From NCBI RefSeq assembly GCF_900142735.1, contig NZ_FRBY01000007.1, forward strand, positions 239,029 through 303,028: a stretch of DNA of 64,000 nucleotides, given 5' to 3'. Shown piece after piece: positions 8,840 to 16,782 of the stretch. The notes under the pieces are model-generated. The model was not told where the DNA came from. It saw nothing but the letters and a program-made list of their open reading frames with translations, and ran no database searches. Position 1 is the first letter of the stretch, and each line of letters starts with the position of its first letter. Source of the DNA: Flavobacterium saccharophilum. GTDB lineage: Bacteria > Bacteroidota > Bacteroidia > Flavobacteriales > Flavobacteriaceae. Both the position numbers and the translations under genes were made by a program.

Positions 8840-8924
8840 GGAGAAATGGCAGAGCGGTCGAATGCGGCAGTCTTGAAAACTGTTGACTGTAACAGGTCCG
8901 GGGGTTCGAATCCCTCTTTCTCCG
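8840..8924 (+). tRNA. tRNA-Ser (UGA anticodon)
   Basis: The acceptor stem GGAGAAA pairs with TTTCTCC and the discriminator is G. The anticodon loop CTTGAAA holds TGA, there is a long class II variable arm, and the T loop reads GGTTCGAATCC. CCA is not encoded. The 3' end is the attachment site of the island that follows: its last 21 bases recur at 31558-31578. Confidence 0.96.
8903..8923. other. attL: 21-bp tRNA-Ser 3' end repeated at 31558
   Basis: The T-arm and acceptor 3' part of tRNA-Ser (GGTTCGAATCC...TTTCTCC) is an exact 21-bp direct repeat of 31558-31578. A tRNA 3' end repeated at the far edge of an integrase-bearing region is the classic signature of island integration. Confidence 0.85.
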
Positions 8925-8932
8925 CTGAAGCT

Positions 8933-8969
8933 CGAAACCCCTAGTAAACACTGGGGTTTCGTCGTTTTT
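8933..8969 (+). terminator. Terminator of the tRNA-Ser gene
   Basis: The stem CGAAACCCC / GGGGTTTCG with an 11-nt loop is followed by GTCGTTTTTAG. A degenerate relative (AGGGGTTTCGGCGTTTTTAG) lies just after the far-end repeat near 31605, as expected if that copy belonged to the pre-insertion chromosome. Confidence 0.8.
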
Positions 8970-9067
8970 AGCCCATACGTAAAAAGATTCGAACCTAGTC
9001 TTTAAGTGCACATCCATTCTCTCTTAACCCCTATAAATACTAGGATTCTAAAATTTCATCTATTTTT

Positions 9068-9122
9068 AAATCCGCAAAATCAGCGGATTTGACGCAAAGT
9101 TTTGTGCACCTATTTGTGCACC
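9068..9122. promoter_or_regulatory. Inverted repeat plus TTTGTGCACC direct repeat: probable recombinase arm sites
   Basis: AAATCCGC/GCGGATTT (9068-9090) is followed by two copies of TTTGTGCACC (9101-9110, 9113-9122) spaced 12 bp. They resemble the GTGGCA-type direct repeats at the other cassette ends, which are spaced 11 bp. They lie between the attachment site and the integrase genes, as arm-type sites of CTnDOT-like integrases would. The role is inferred. Confidence 0.45.
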
Positions 9123-9259
9123 TTTTTCTGCTGAAAAAATAAGCTTTTACCTCTCATAAAACTAGCCAGTCTACTTATTATCATTCTTTTAACAATCACA
9201 ATATCATAAGTTTCATATATTTATCTAAACAGAATTTCACTAATTGTTAACCGAGAAGA

Positions 9260-9619
9260 ATGCCTAGTATACTGAAGATTTATTTTTACTTGAAGTCAGA
9301 AAAGGTCAATCGCAAAGACGAATCTCCCGTGTATGCTCGACTGTGGCATGAGCAGAATTCGATAACGATTGCAACGGGGCAATACATAAGCAAAGAAAGA
9401 TGGGATTTTACCGATAAGCTACGCACGGCGCTCAGAATAGGAAAGGAAAAAGAACTTCGAAAAAGCTTAGACAACTTTGAACTTGAGATTAAAAATATTT
9501 TTTATGGGTCCTTTTTCAGAGGTCATGATTTTTCACTCACAAAACTCAAAAATGAATTCATAGGAAAGAAAAACAAAGAGCGAAATCACTGCTCTATAGA
9601 TTCTGCAAATCAATATTAG
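9260..9619 (+). pseudogene. Truncated tyrosine integrase (N-terminal arm-binding domain only)
   Basis: The 119-residue product matches the N-terminus of the intact integrase at 9832: both start with a Y-F-x-L-K strand and share TGQYISKERWD followed by a TDKLR or TNKLR segment. The core-binding and catalytic domains are missing; after residue 100 the sequence degenerates and stops. It is most simply the remnant of an earlier integrase, left when another element inserted at the same tRNA. A short arm-binding protein that modulates recombination cannot be ruled out. Confidence 0.75.
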
Positions 9620-9831
9620 GTATTTCAGCAGGAAAGCTGACAATAATAAAAAATCTGAAGTTTGCCGTAAAAATATGAACATACCCAAGAACTACTTTTC
9701 AATTTTTAAATAACACAATTACTCAAACGGTCTTAATAACAGCTCTTACAAAATCAGTGGAAAACCACTAAAAAACATTTTTTTTAATTCCTGACTCTTC
9801 TTTTTACGTATATAATATAAAAGAATAGGTC

Positions 9832-11046
9832 ATGCTTAAAGTCTACTTTCATTTAAAATTCACAAAGAATCCACAAAGAAAGGAATCACAAATCTGCGCG
9901 CGCTTGACCTACCAACAGCAGACTGCATCAATATCAACAGGCCAGTACATATCAAAAGAAAGATGGGATTTAACTAACAAACTCAGAAATGTGCTTAAAC
10001 TGGAAAAAGAAAAAATTATCCGCACCAGCCTAGACATACTATACCTGAATATTGAGAAAAAATGTAACGAAATAATCTCAAGTGGTAGTCCTGTATCGTT
10101 AGTCAACCTGAAAAATGCTTTAAAAGGCAGGAATATAGTAGCTTCAATTATCGAAATTCTGGAAACTCATATTAAGTTTTTTAAAAAGAAAGTTAACATT
10201 ACAGAAAGATCTAAAGCTTCACTTCAAAAATACATACGTTCTAAAGATCTCATTGCTGTTTTTATTCAAAAGGAATATAATAAACCAGATGTACTGTGGA
10301 ACAAAATTTCCAGCTCATTCATTTACAAATTAGAATCGTTCATAAAATATGAAAGCACTTTTAAAGGCAGAACAGGCATTAAAAACAACTCAACAGTAAA
10401 ATACATGAGAATGTATAAAACTGCTTGCAATTACGCCCTTAAAATAGAATTAATTAACAAGAATCCATTCAGTATTTATGATGGAAAAATAATAGAGAAA
10501 GATGCCGTTTATCTTTCCCAGAAAGAATTAAATACTATACAGTTTAAAAAAATTAACTCGGAGCGGCTTGAAAAAACAAGAGATATTTTCATTTTCTGCT
10601 GTTATACAGGATATGCCCCAATTGATGCTCTATCTCTGACCGATGATAATATTACTGCTGACAATAATAACGATTTATGGATTAAGACTGTCAGAGCCAA
10701 AACTTCTATCAATTCGAATGTTCCCATTCTTTCTCCAGTACAGGAAATAATAGACAAATATAAAGATCTACAGACCGGTCTTATACCTCGCATATCCAAT
10801 CAAAAAATGAATAAATATCTTAAAGAAATCGCAGTTATGTGCAGAATCAATAAAAAGCTTACCTGGTATACAGCCAGACATACATTTGCCACAACGGTTA
10901 CTTTAGGCAATGGAGTTAGGATAGAAAATGTATCTTCCATGATGGGACACACTAATATTCTGCAGACCCAGCATTATGCAAAAATCTTAGACATTAATGT
11001 AAAAGAAGATATGAATAAAGTAATTGAAAAATACAAAAGCTTATAG
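9832..11046 (+). CDS. Site-specific tyrosine recombinase (CTnDOT-type integrase)
   Basis: 404 residues: N-terminal arm-binding domain (1-100), SAM-like core-binding domain (about 105-215) and catalytic domain. Catalytic residues seen are Arg349 in ARHTFAT, His373 in MMGHTN and nucleophile Tyr382 in QHYAKI. The first catalytic Arg is replaced (YTGYAPIDALSL) and the His of HxxR is Tyr (YTAR); loss of the first Arg is also known in IntDOT. It integrates and excises the island at tRNA-Ser. It is the only intact recombinase in the window and lies next to attL, the usual place. Confidence 0.92.
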   Translation: MLKVYFHLKFTKNPQRKESQICARLTYQQQTASISTGQYISKERWDLTNKLRNVLKLEKEKIIRTSLDILYLNIEKKCNEIISSGSPVSLVNLKNALKGRNIVASIIEILETHIKFFKKKVNITERSKASLQKYIRSKDLIAVFIQKEYNKPDVLWNKISSSFIYKLESFIKYESTFKGRTGIKNNSTVKYMRMYKTACNYALKIELINKNPFSIYDGKIIEKDAVYLSQKELNTIQFKKINSERLEKTRDIFIFCCYTGYAPIDALSLTDDNITADNNNDLWIKTVRAKTSINSNVPILSPVQEIIDKYKDLQTGLIPRISNQKMNKYLKEIAVMCRINKKLTWYTARHTFATTVTLGNGVRIENVSSMMGHTNILQTQHYAKILDINVKEDMNKVIEKYKSL

Positions 11047-11151
11047 GTCTAGATTTTTTGTTAAGAATCTCTTTCTACAGGTTTTCTGACCTTAATTCAA
11101 ATTCATAATACCCTATAACCAAAGTAAATTCTCTAAATATTAGCACATTTG

Positions 11152-11236
11152 AGTTTTGTGGCAAAATCATGGCAAATGGGTATTTATAAAAACTGAAACC
11201 TAGTAATATAAAACGCTGAGAAACTTAGGTTCGAAA
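11152..11236. other. Recombination module 1 (GTGGCA repeat plus GGTTCGAA core-like site)
   Basis: GTTTTGTGGCAAAATCATGG with a second GGCA is followed 70 bp later by TTAGGTTCGAA. The same pair of signals, with 68-71 bp between, occurs at 16311-16398, 25814-25898 and 31481-31578. The tRNA match here is only the first 8 bases (GGTTCGAA). I read it as the end of the cassette carrying the integrase. The rest of the 11047-11498 spacer shows nothing else. Confidence 0.6.
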
Positions 11237-11498
11237 ATTTTAGACTCATTCTCTTTTATTACAGTAAAATATATTTTTCCATCTACTTTTTTAAATCAAT
11301 TTGCTAATAGTTCTTCTACGGAAATTTGTTTTAGTCTCAACTTTATTATTTTAATATTTATAAGTTATAATATATTACGGGCAAAAAAAGCAATCCCATT
11401 TATTATTGAAGTCTTTACGAAAAGAATTTGTATTATGAATATTTCAAAATTATAATTACATTTTATAAAGTGAAAAATTTTTTCCACCAATTTTCTAC

Positions 11499-11876
11499 TT
11501 AAGTTTTTTTCAAATTATGGACGTCACTGCGGAGATTTAAAATTTCTTTTAATATAATTTCAAGCGTTATCTCATTATGGAAGTGTTTTTCTAATTTACC
11601 GCCTCTACCTGACCCCATCCCAATTCCAACACCCCCGCCTCCAGTGCCTCCTCCAGTACCTCCTCCAGTACCTCCTCCAGTACCTCCTCCAGTACCTCCT
11701 CCTCCTGCTCCCATACCAATTCCAACTCCTACTCCTTCTTCTGTACCTAAATTCTGAACTAAGGAATTATATGTTACCACCATTTCAATAAAGAGATGTG
11801 GGTTATCTACTAAACTTACTGTAGAGCCAAATCGCAAAGCAATTTCTGACGCTATTCTTACTTTTTCATCAATCAT
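11499..11876 (-). CDS. Gly-rich protein with TGGG repeats at the end of the RiPP operon
   Basis: I do not recognise this 125-residue protein. An N-terminal helical part (about 1-48) leads into VGVGIGMGAGGGG, then five TGGG units, then VGIGMGSGRGG and a charged helical tail. There is no signal peptide. It lies 11 bp after the oxygenase stop, so it is the last gene of the RiPP operon. It could be a second modified peptide (Gly-rich stretches occur in microcin-type cores), a scaffold, or an unrelated structural protein. The repeat has a 12-bp period, so slippage would change length without breaking the frame. Confidence 0.6.
   Translation of the reverse strand: MIDEKVRIASEIALRFGSTVSLVDNPHLFIEMVVTYNSLVQNLGTEEGVGVGIGMGAGGGGTGGGTGGGTGGGTGGGTGGGGVGIGMGSGRGGKLEKHFHNEITLEIILKEILNLRSDVHNLKKT
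11640..11703. repeat. 12-bp tandem repeat (CCAGTACCTCCT) within the Gly-rich gene
   Basis: About five nearly perfect copies of a 12-bp unit encode (G-G-T-G)n on the minus strand. Period 12 keeps the reading frame. Copies are almost identical at the DNA level, which suggests recent expansion. Confidence 0.85.
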
Positions 11877-11887
11877 AATTATTCATT

Positions 11888-12496
11888 TTATTTATATTTA
11901 TTTTGTCGACTCCAACTTATAAGGCAAATTTTTTCACCTTTATATAAAGGCATTCCTGAATGTATCATAGCGTGATTGACATTACCACTAGATAAAAGAT
12001 TATTCCATACTAACATATTACCTGAAATCGCATCAATTTTTAAATTATGTGCTCTAAAGTGAGTCTCCCCACCAGATTCAGGGGTTGTTAAATACAATAA
12101 GAAACTAAATATCCGTTCTCCGCCTTTATCATTTTGCCAGTAGCCCGCATCTAGATGATAATCTACCTTTCCATATTGTGGGTATTTTAGTGCTTGCCAC
12201 GGTTCAAGGTAAGCTTTCTCAACTTTAAACAACAATTCAATCTTTTTCTCCAAATTATCAAGCTGCTCGTTTAAACGATCGGTAAACCATATTTGATGTG
12301 ATGTTTCCGATATTCTAAATTCATTTATTTCATGATAATAATTACCATCTAAAATATCTCTCTTCAAAACTGTACTTGGTTGCCATAATGTAAAGTTTAA
12401 CTCTTCCTTAATAATTAGAACATCAGTATCGCTAATTATATTATGCACTGAATAAATTTCATCTTCAATTTTTTTTATTGACATAGTCTTATTCAT
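11888..12496 (-). CDS. 2OG-Fe(II) oxygenase (prolyl-4-hydroxylase-like)
   Basis: 202 residues. The iron facial triad is His114-x-Asp116 (DYHLDAGYW) and His179 (MIHSGMP); Lys189 (KGEKICLISWSR) is in position to bind 2-oxoglutarate. GGETHF between them is typical of the P4H-like fold. Such enzymes hydroxylate amino-acid side chains. Within this operon it is best explained as a tailoring enzyme that hydroxylates the RiPP. It lies about 100 bp downstream of the dehydrogenase gene and 11 bp before the Gly-rich gene. ATGs at 12496 and 12484 are both possible starts. Confidence 0.88.
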   Translation of the reverse strand: MNKTMSIKKIEDEIYSVHNIISDTDVLIIKEELNFTLWQPSTVLKRDILDGNYYHEINEFRISETSHQIWFTDRLNEQLDNLEKKIELLFKVEKAYLEPWQALKYPQYGKVDYHLDAGYWQNDKGGERIFSFLLYLTTPESGGETHFRAHNLKIDAISGNMLVWNNLLSSGNVNHAMIHSGMPLYKGEKICLISWSRQNKYK

Positions 12497-12597
12497 AATA
12501 ATTTTATTTTTGATTAACTTCTACCTCTATTAGTAGTTAAAATTGTTGTATCAATAATTAACAAGAAATCTTATTTATGCATAAATTAGTTACTATT

Positions 12598-13572
12598 TTA
12601 GTGCCCAAAACATATAGTTCCTACTTCAATTTCTTTATCACTACCTCTATTTAAAAAATCATCAGTAAATTTTTTAAAATGTCCCCCTAAAGGACAACAA
12701 TTTAAATTCATAATTGTGGCAATCTGTTGAGATAACAGAGTAAGACATCCAAACTCCTTAATTATTAAATCTAAACCAATATCGGGATATTTTAGTGTCG
12801 TCTTTAAGTATCGAGATGATATATGAAAAACAATGTTGGGAGTTCTTTCATCATGAACATTCATGCATTTTCTCAAATTGCTATAATGTTGAGATAAATG
12901 TTCGCTTCCACAACTAAGATTTATAAGAGTATGAGTAAATTGATCATAATAATATAATCCTGAATCAATTTCTTCAACATTGCTTATAATTATATAAAGT
13001 TCCAATGAATGAATTGCTCCTCCAGAAGGATAATTTTTTTTCAAAATATCTTCTCGGTAAAATATATAATATAATAGTTGAGAGAATGTTTTAAAACTAA
13101 TTTTTTTTCCAAAAAAATCTCTTTTACTTCTTCTATTAGTTAGAAACTCATGTAAATCAAATTTTTTTCTAAAAACTTCTTTAAATAATACATACTTTTT
13201 TGACGTTTCGCTTAAATGCTCCAGATCCATTTTTTCACCCGGATAACCTTCTAAAAGTTTGTAATTAGAAATAGCTCCTCTCCAATTTAATCTATACAAA
13301 TAATGTGATGAAATGGAGTCTAAGAAATGTTCATTTACATCTTCTACAATTAGTGCTCTAAATTTGACAAGATTAAAAATAAGATCTTCGCTGTTTTTAA
13401 AATCTTTCTTCGATAGTATTTGCTCTATATCCACACCAGAAGATGAAAATAGTAAAATTCTAATTGATAATTCGTTCGCGGTCAAAATTCCGTTTTCAGT
13501 ATATATATTGAAAAATTGGACGTTGTTGTGATCCCTTCCTATCAATATATTTTGATTTAATATTAATTTCAT
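12598..13572 (-). CDS. SagB/McbC-type azoline dehydrogenase
   Basis: 324 residues. The FMN nitroreductase-like domain (about 140-324) shows the SagB signature: NRRSKRDF (146-153), YPSGGAIHSLELY (181-193), GLYYYD (205-210) and CCPLGG (292-297). These enzymes oxidise azolines to thiazoles or oxazoles after a YcaO cyclodehydratase. The N-terminal part (about 25-80, ending in a hydrophobic helix plus LIVED) has the pattern of a small winged helix and could be a leader-recognition element (inference). It starts 8 bp after the YcaO stop, so the two are co-translated. Confidence 0.9.
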   Translation of the reverse strand: MKLILNQNILIGRDHNNVQFFNIYTENGILTANELSIRILLFSSSGVDIEQILSKKDFKNSEDLIFNLVKFRALIVEDVNEHFLDSISSHYLYRLNWRGAISNYKLLEGYPGEKMDLEHLSETSKKYVLFKEVFRKKFDLHEFLTNRRSKRDFFGKKISFKTFSQLLYYIFYREDILKKNYPSGGAIHSLELYIIISNVEEIDSGLYYYDQFTHTLINLSCGSEHLSQHYSNLRKCMNVHDERTPNIVFHISSRYLKTTLKYPDIGLDLIIKEFGCLTLLSQQIATIMNLNCCPLGGHFKKFTDDFLNRGSDKEIEVGTICFGH

Positions 13573-13580
13573 AATTTATA

Positions 13581-15410
13581 CTACGCAAATGGATGTGGAT
13601 AGACTAACTTTTCCAAATTAATATTCTCTTTGCCTCTTCTTTCTAAAGTTGATAATTCCGGTAACCGTAACAATTTATGTCCGAAATCCATTGGAATCAA
13701 ATCGGGAGAAAGATATTTAACTAAATAAAAAGTGCAGTCATGAAATTTAATTTCATTAATAATTCTGTATAATTGTAAATTTTTAAGTGTAAATTGAGAT
13801 TCTAAATATTCAGATTCAAGTTGATCACATAAAAATTCGACCTTTTTCATATCTTCATCTTGCAAAAAATTACATTCTAAAATGTTTGTAAGTGCAATTT
13901 TTGATGTTGAATTAAAATAAAAATCTCTATGATCTAACAACTGTTCAACCTCATTTACGGAATTAAACTGTTTCCAATCTTTCTTTTCTAGCGCATATAC
14001 AATTCCAGTTATAACTTCTTTAAGCGCTTTATTTACAGCCTCTTCTAAACTAAAATTACACGATGCTGATGTTATACAATAGGGTCGATCTTCTTCTACA
14101 TTATTAAATACAAAGGCAAAAACAGAATGTACATCAATATCAACTGATGAATAAATCAAATACAATTTATACCCCATATCACTTATATATTTGACAAGTG
14201 CAGTATTAGGAGATTGTAGTTTGTCATTATTAATCCGGAAACATGATTTCTTAAAAAAAAATGTAAAAAGCAAATTATCTCTCTCAATAAGTTCATATAA
14301 AGCACTTGATTTTGCTTTCTCAAGCTCCGAATGGATAGCAAATCCATTAGAATTGGATAAGTGAAGTGGAAGCTTATTTATTGAAGGATATGTAACATAA
14401 TCTGAATTAATTTTTACAATATTATTATTATTCAAATCTAGTGCATCAATCCAATGATATTCAATACAAGGATCAAAAAATATTTCATCACTTGCATATA
14501 ATTTTTGCATTTTATTAGGATGAATGTAGTCAGCTCGAAGATTATTTACTGAAGAATAAGTAGTTTCCCATTTACACATACTTAAATATCTTTCAGCTCC
14601 TTCCATTACAGCCTTTAAAAGTGCTTTATCTTTAAAGTTGTCACACCCACTTGAATATTTTAGTAAATCATAGTTAAGAATATCATCTTTTAAATGATTA
14701 ATAGGGAATAAATATCTCGCATGTGTTATATATAAATCTTTATTTTCGCTTAGAATTAACTTTACTTTTACTTTCAAATCATGAGTAATCAAATCCAAAA
14801 AATCATACGAAAATTCTGGATTGGGATTAAATTTATGCTGAACAATGTTGGTATTTGCAAATTCTAAAATGTTTATGCAATTACAGTCTGCAATAGCATT
14901 TAATATATTTACTTTCTCTTCAGCGAAAAATACATCAAAATTGGTAGAATCATTTTTAACAAGTTTGACCTGTCCAAAAATGATACTTGCTAAATAATTA
15001 GGATTTACTGACTTACTTAGCACCACATTTATAAAAAAAAGAAAATCATCATACTTATCAATTAAATTTGACGTATAAATATTGTCAAATGCAAATGTGA
15101 CAATCAACTTTATATTTCTTTTCAAATATTGCTCTACAATTGATCTTACATCTCTTGCTATATAATCAAATGTCAGGTAGTGAATACCAGAATTTATAAA
15201 TGAAGTTGAATTACTATCGGAAATTAGATTAAATAAACCTCCATAGCCTACTATATTGTTTTTATTTGTTATTACTTTTTCATAACTAAAATCAAAAAAG
15301 TTATCAAGTGAATAGTTGAATTTAGTCCATCCTCCAAAAATGTCACCTTGTATAAAAACATCTTTTTCCAAAATATAACAGGCTTCAAAATATGCTATCT
15401 CGTAGTCCAT
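13581..15410 (-). CDS. YcaO cyclodehydratase with a long N-terminal extension
   Basis: 609 residues. The YcaO domain spans about 247-609 and shows the nucleotide-binding acid motifs: AVMEGAERY (Glu270, Glu273), ALYELIERD (Glu373, Glu376, Arg377) and the EEAVNKALKEV helix. The end reads YPHPFA, close to the Pro-rich tail of azole-forming YcaO enzymes. It uses ATP to cyclise Cys, Ser or Thr of a peptide. Residues 1-240 are an extension I do not recognise. No separate E1/ThiF-like partner is encoded nearby, so the extension may do that job (inference). It begins 17 bp after the candidate precursor. Confidence 0.9.
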   Translation of the reverse strand: MDYEIAYFEACYILEKDVFIQGDIFGGWTKFNYSLDNFFDFSYEKVITNKNNIVGYGGLFNLISDSNSTSFINSGIHYLTFDYIARDVRSIVEQYLKRNIKLIVTFAFDNIYTSNLIDKYDDFLFFINVVLSKSVNPNYLASIIFGQVKLVKNDSTNFDVFFAEEKVNILNAIADCNCINILEFANTNIVQHKFNPNPEFSYDFLDLITHDLKVKVKLILSENKDLYITHARYLFPINHLKDDILNYDLLKYSSGCDNFKDKALLKAVMEGAERYLSMCKWETTYSSVNNLRADYIHPNKMQKLYASDEIFFDPCIEYHWIDALDLNNNNIVKINSDYVTYPSINKLPLHLSNSNGFAIHSELEKAKSSALYELIERDNLLFTFFFKKSCFRINNDKLQSPNTALVKYISDMGYKLYLIYSSVDIDVHSVFAFVFNNVEEDRPYCITSASCNFSLEEAVNKALKEVITGIVYALEKKDWKQFNSVNEVEQLLDHRDFYFNSTSKIALTNILECNFLQDEDMKKVEFLCDQLESEYLESQFTLKNLQLYRIINEIKFHDCTFYLVKYLSPDLIPMDFGHKLLRLPELSTLERRGKENINLEKLVYPHPFA

Positions 15411-15427
15411 CTTAAATTAAGAGTCTC

Positions 15428-15886
15428 TTAGCATGATCTTGAATCTCCACATGTGCAACATCCATTACTATTAGCAGCATATGCTTCAATCTCATCTTTT
15501 AAATTAATGCCATTGGTGGAATTATCCGAAGCAAGCTTATTATAAATTCGTTCTTGCAAAATTTTCCCTTGCTTCCATTGTTGAATTACCATTTCATTTA
15601 TAGATTTGGAAATTCCATCCTTACCTTTCACTGTCACTGTACTTTCTAAGGTTACAATTCCATTTTTTTCGTCAACAATTGTTCCAACATATCCGTCAAC
15701 AATTTCATAATCTTTCTGGAGTCTAATGGCTGAATTAATTGATTCTTCTTTATTTTCTTCGATAATTTTATTAGAACGGGGATTTATTATAATCCTCTTG
15801 TAATTATCGTGAAAAAAAATTTCTCCAGCATTTATAAACTCGCCTTTTTTTAGTAAATCTAGATAAGTGTTCAAAAGATTTGTCAT
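15428..15886 (-). CDS. Candidate RiPP precursor: NTF2/SnoaL-like domain with Cys-rich core peptide
   Basis: 152 residues. Residues 1 to about 122 read as an NTF2/SnoaL-like small domain (TYLDLLKKGEFINAGEIFF, GIVTLESTVTVKG, VIQQWKQGKILQERIY). The C-terminus leaves this fold and ends AYAANSNGCCTCGDSRSC, with Cys143, 144, 146, 152 and Ser/Thr at 140, 145, 149, 151: residues a YcaO enzyme can cyclise. It is first in a tight operon before YcaO and SagB. Folded-protein leaders are known in this class (nitrile-hydratase-like, Nif11-like); an NTF2-like one I do not recall. Precursor identity is inferred from position and tail. Confidence 0.8.
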   Translation of the reverse strand: MTNLLNTYLDLLKKGEFINAGEIFFHDNYKRIIINPRSNKIIEENKEESINSAIRLQKDYEIVDGYVGTIVDEKNGIVTLESTVTVKGKDGISKSINEMVIQQWKQGKILQERIYNKLASDNSTNGINLKDEIEAYAANSNGCCTCGDSRSC

Positions 15887-16213
15887 AATATAAATTTAAA
15901 TTAATAATTATTTAAGTAAATTTAATAATTTTAACAATACAATACATAATAAATAGTTAAAAAATAAAGTTATTGATACATTTAATCCTAATTAACAATA
16001 TAAAACACAACAATGCTTCTGATTTTAATAATATTTTATATAAAATAAAGTTCTAATCTACTTTTTGCTTTTCCTTCCTGGACTATTATACATACTGGAA
16101 ATTAATTTAAGATTACTTGACATAATCTTATACTATTTTTTCGATGAACCGGTTAGATATTTTAATGCTTCCACTACTATCTTAACAGTATAATCCTTCG
16201 AATTAGGACATCC

Positions 16214-16398
16214 AATTTTGTGGCAAAATCGTGGCACATGGTATTTAGAGTGGATACCTTTTTTGCCAAAAAAAACTTAAGGCTGTTTTTTAAAGATATT
16301 TCACTAGTAAAAGTTTTGTGGCAGAATCGTGGCACATGGTGTTTTTAAAAAATAAAAAAACCAGTAAAATAAGGCTCTAAGAGCTTTAGGTTCGAAAC
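16214..16398. other. Recombination module 2 (two GTGGCA repeats plus core-like site)
   Basis: Two copies of the arm-like signal (TTTTGTGGCAAAATCGTGG at 16217 and TTTTGTGGCAGAATCGTGG at 16314, both followed by CACATGG) precede TTAGGTTCGAA at 16386. The second copy stands 71 bp before the core, the same distance as in the other modules. It separates the RiPP cassette from the protease/defence cassette. Confidence 0.6.
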
Positions 16399-16661
16399 TA
16401 TTACAACGCTGTTTTTTTTAGTTTTTTTTAATAGGTTCGAGTTTCGTTCCCGCTGAAAGTAAAAGTTTCAAGTTTTTCTGAGAAAACAAATTGCATTACT
16501 AGTTGTTATTCATCTGAGATCAAAAATTGGTTTATCTCAATTGGGAAAGGCTTCAAAAGTGGTAAATCGGGTGAAAAAAAAAACAGACTAATTCTCAAAT
16601 GATTATGATTTTAAACCAATGATCATTCTTTTTTAAATTTAATTGTATTTTGATTTTCGTT

Positions 16662-16736
16662 AATAATCGGAGTTTCTGCGACTCTGAGGATTATTGAAAA
16701 ACGGGTAAGAGCTATCATCTGACAGCTCTTACTTTT
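16662..16736. terminator. Two hairpins downstream of the papain-like protease gene
   Basis: GTAAGAGCT/AGCTCTTAC (16705-16713 with 16724-16732) is a perfect 9-bp stem followed on the plus strand by TTTTATCC. AATAATC/GATTATT (16662-16668 with 16689-16695) is a weaker neighbour. They lie 50-120 bp after the minus-strand stop at 16783 and may end that transcript, though the minus-strand T tract follows only after CCCG. Confidence 0.4.
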
Positions 16737-16782
16737 ATCCACATCAAGTAGGCATTAATTTCTTACTATAAATTATAAAAAA

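Larger units (their letters stand above)
15887..16782. other. 900-bp non-coding stretch: RiPP operon promoter region and cassette junction
   Basis: AT-rich, with no convincing gene. It must contain the promoter of the minus-strand RiPP operon, but I see no clean TAnnTTTG/TTG pair on that strand. The middle holds recombination module 2 (16214-16398) and a further TAGGTTCGAG at 16433. The right end holds two hairpins (16662-16736). Confidence 0.5.

Noticed and set aside
11640..11703. Tandem repeat considered as a CRISPR-like array
   Set aside because: Period of 12 bp without spacers, fully inside an open reading frame.
16505..16590. Peptide-like stretch (IRSKIGLSQLGKASKVV) in the cassette junction
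   Set aside because: No start codon in frame and stops close by on both sides.
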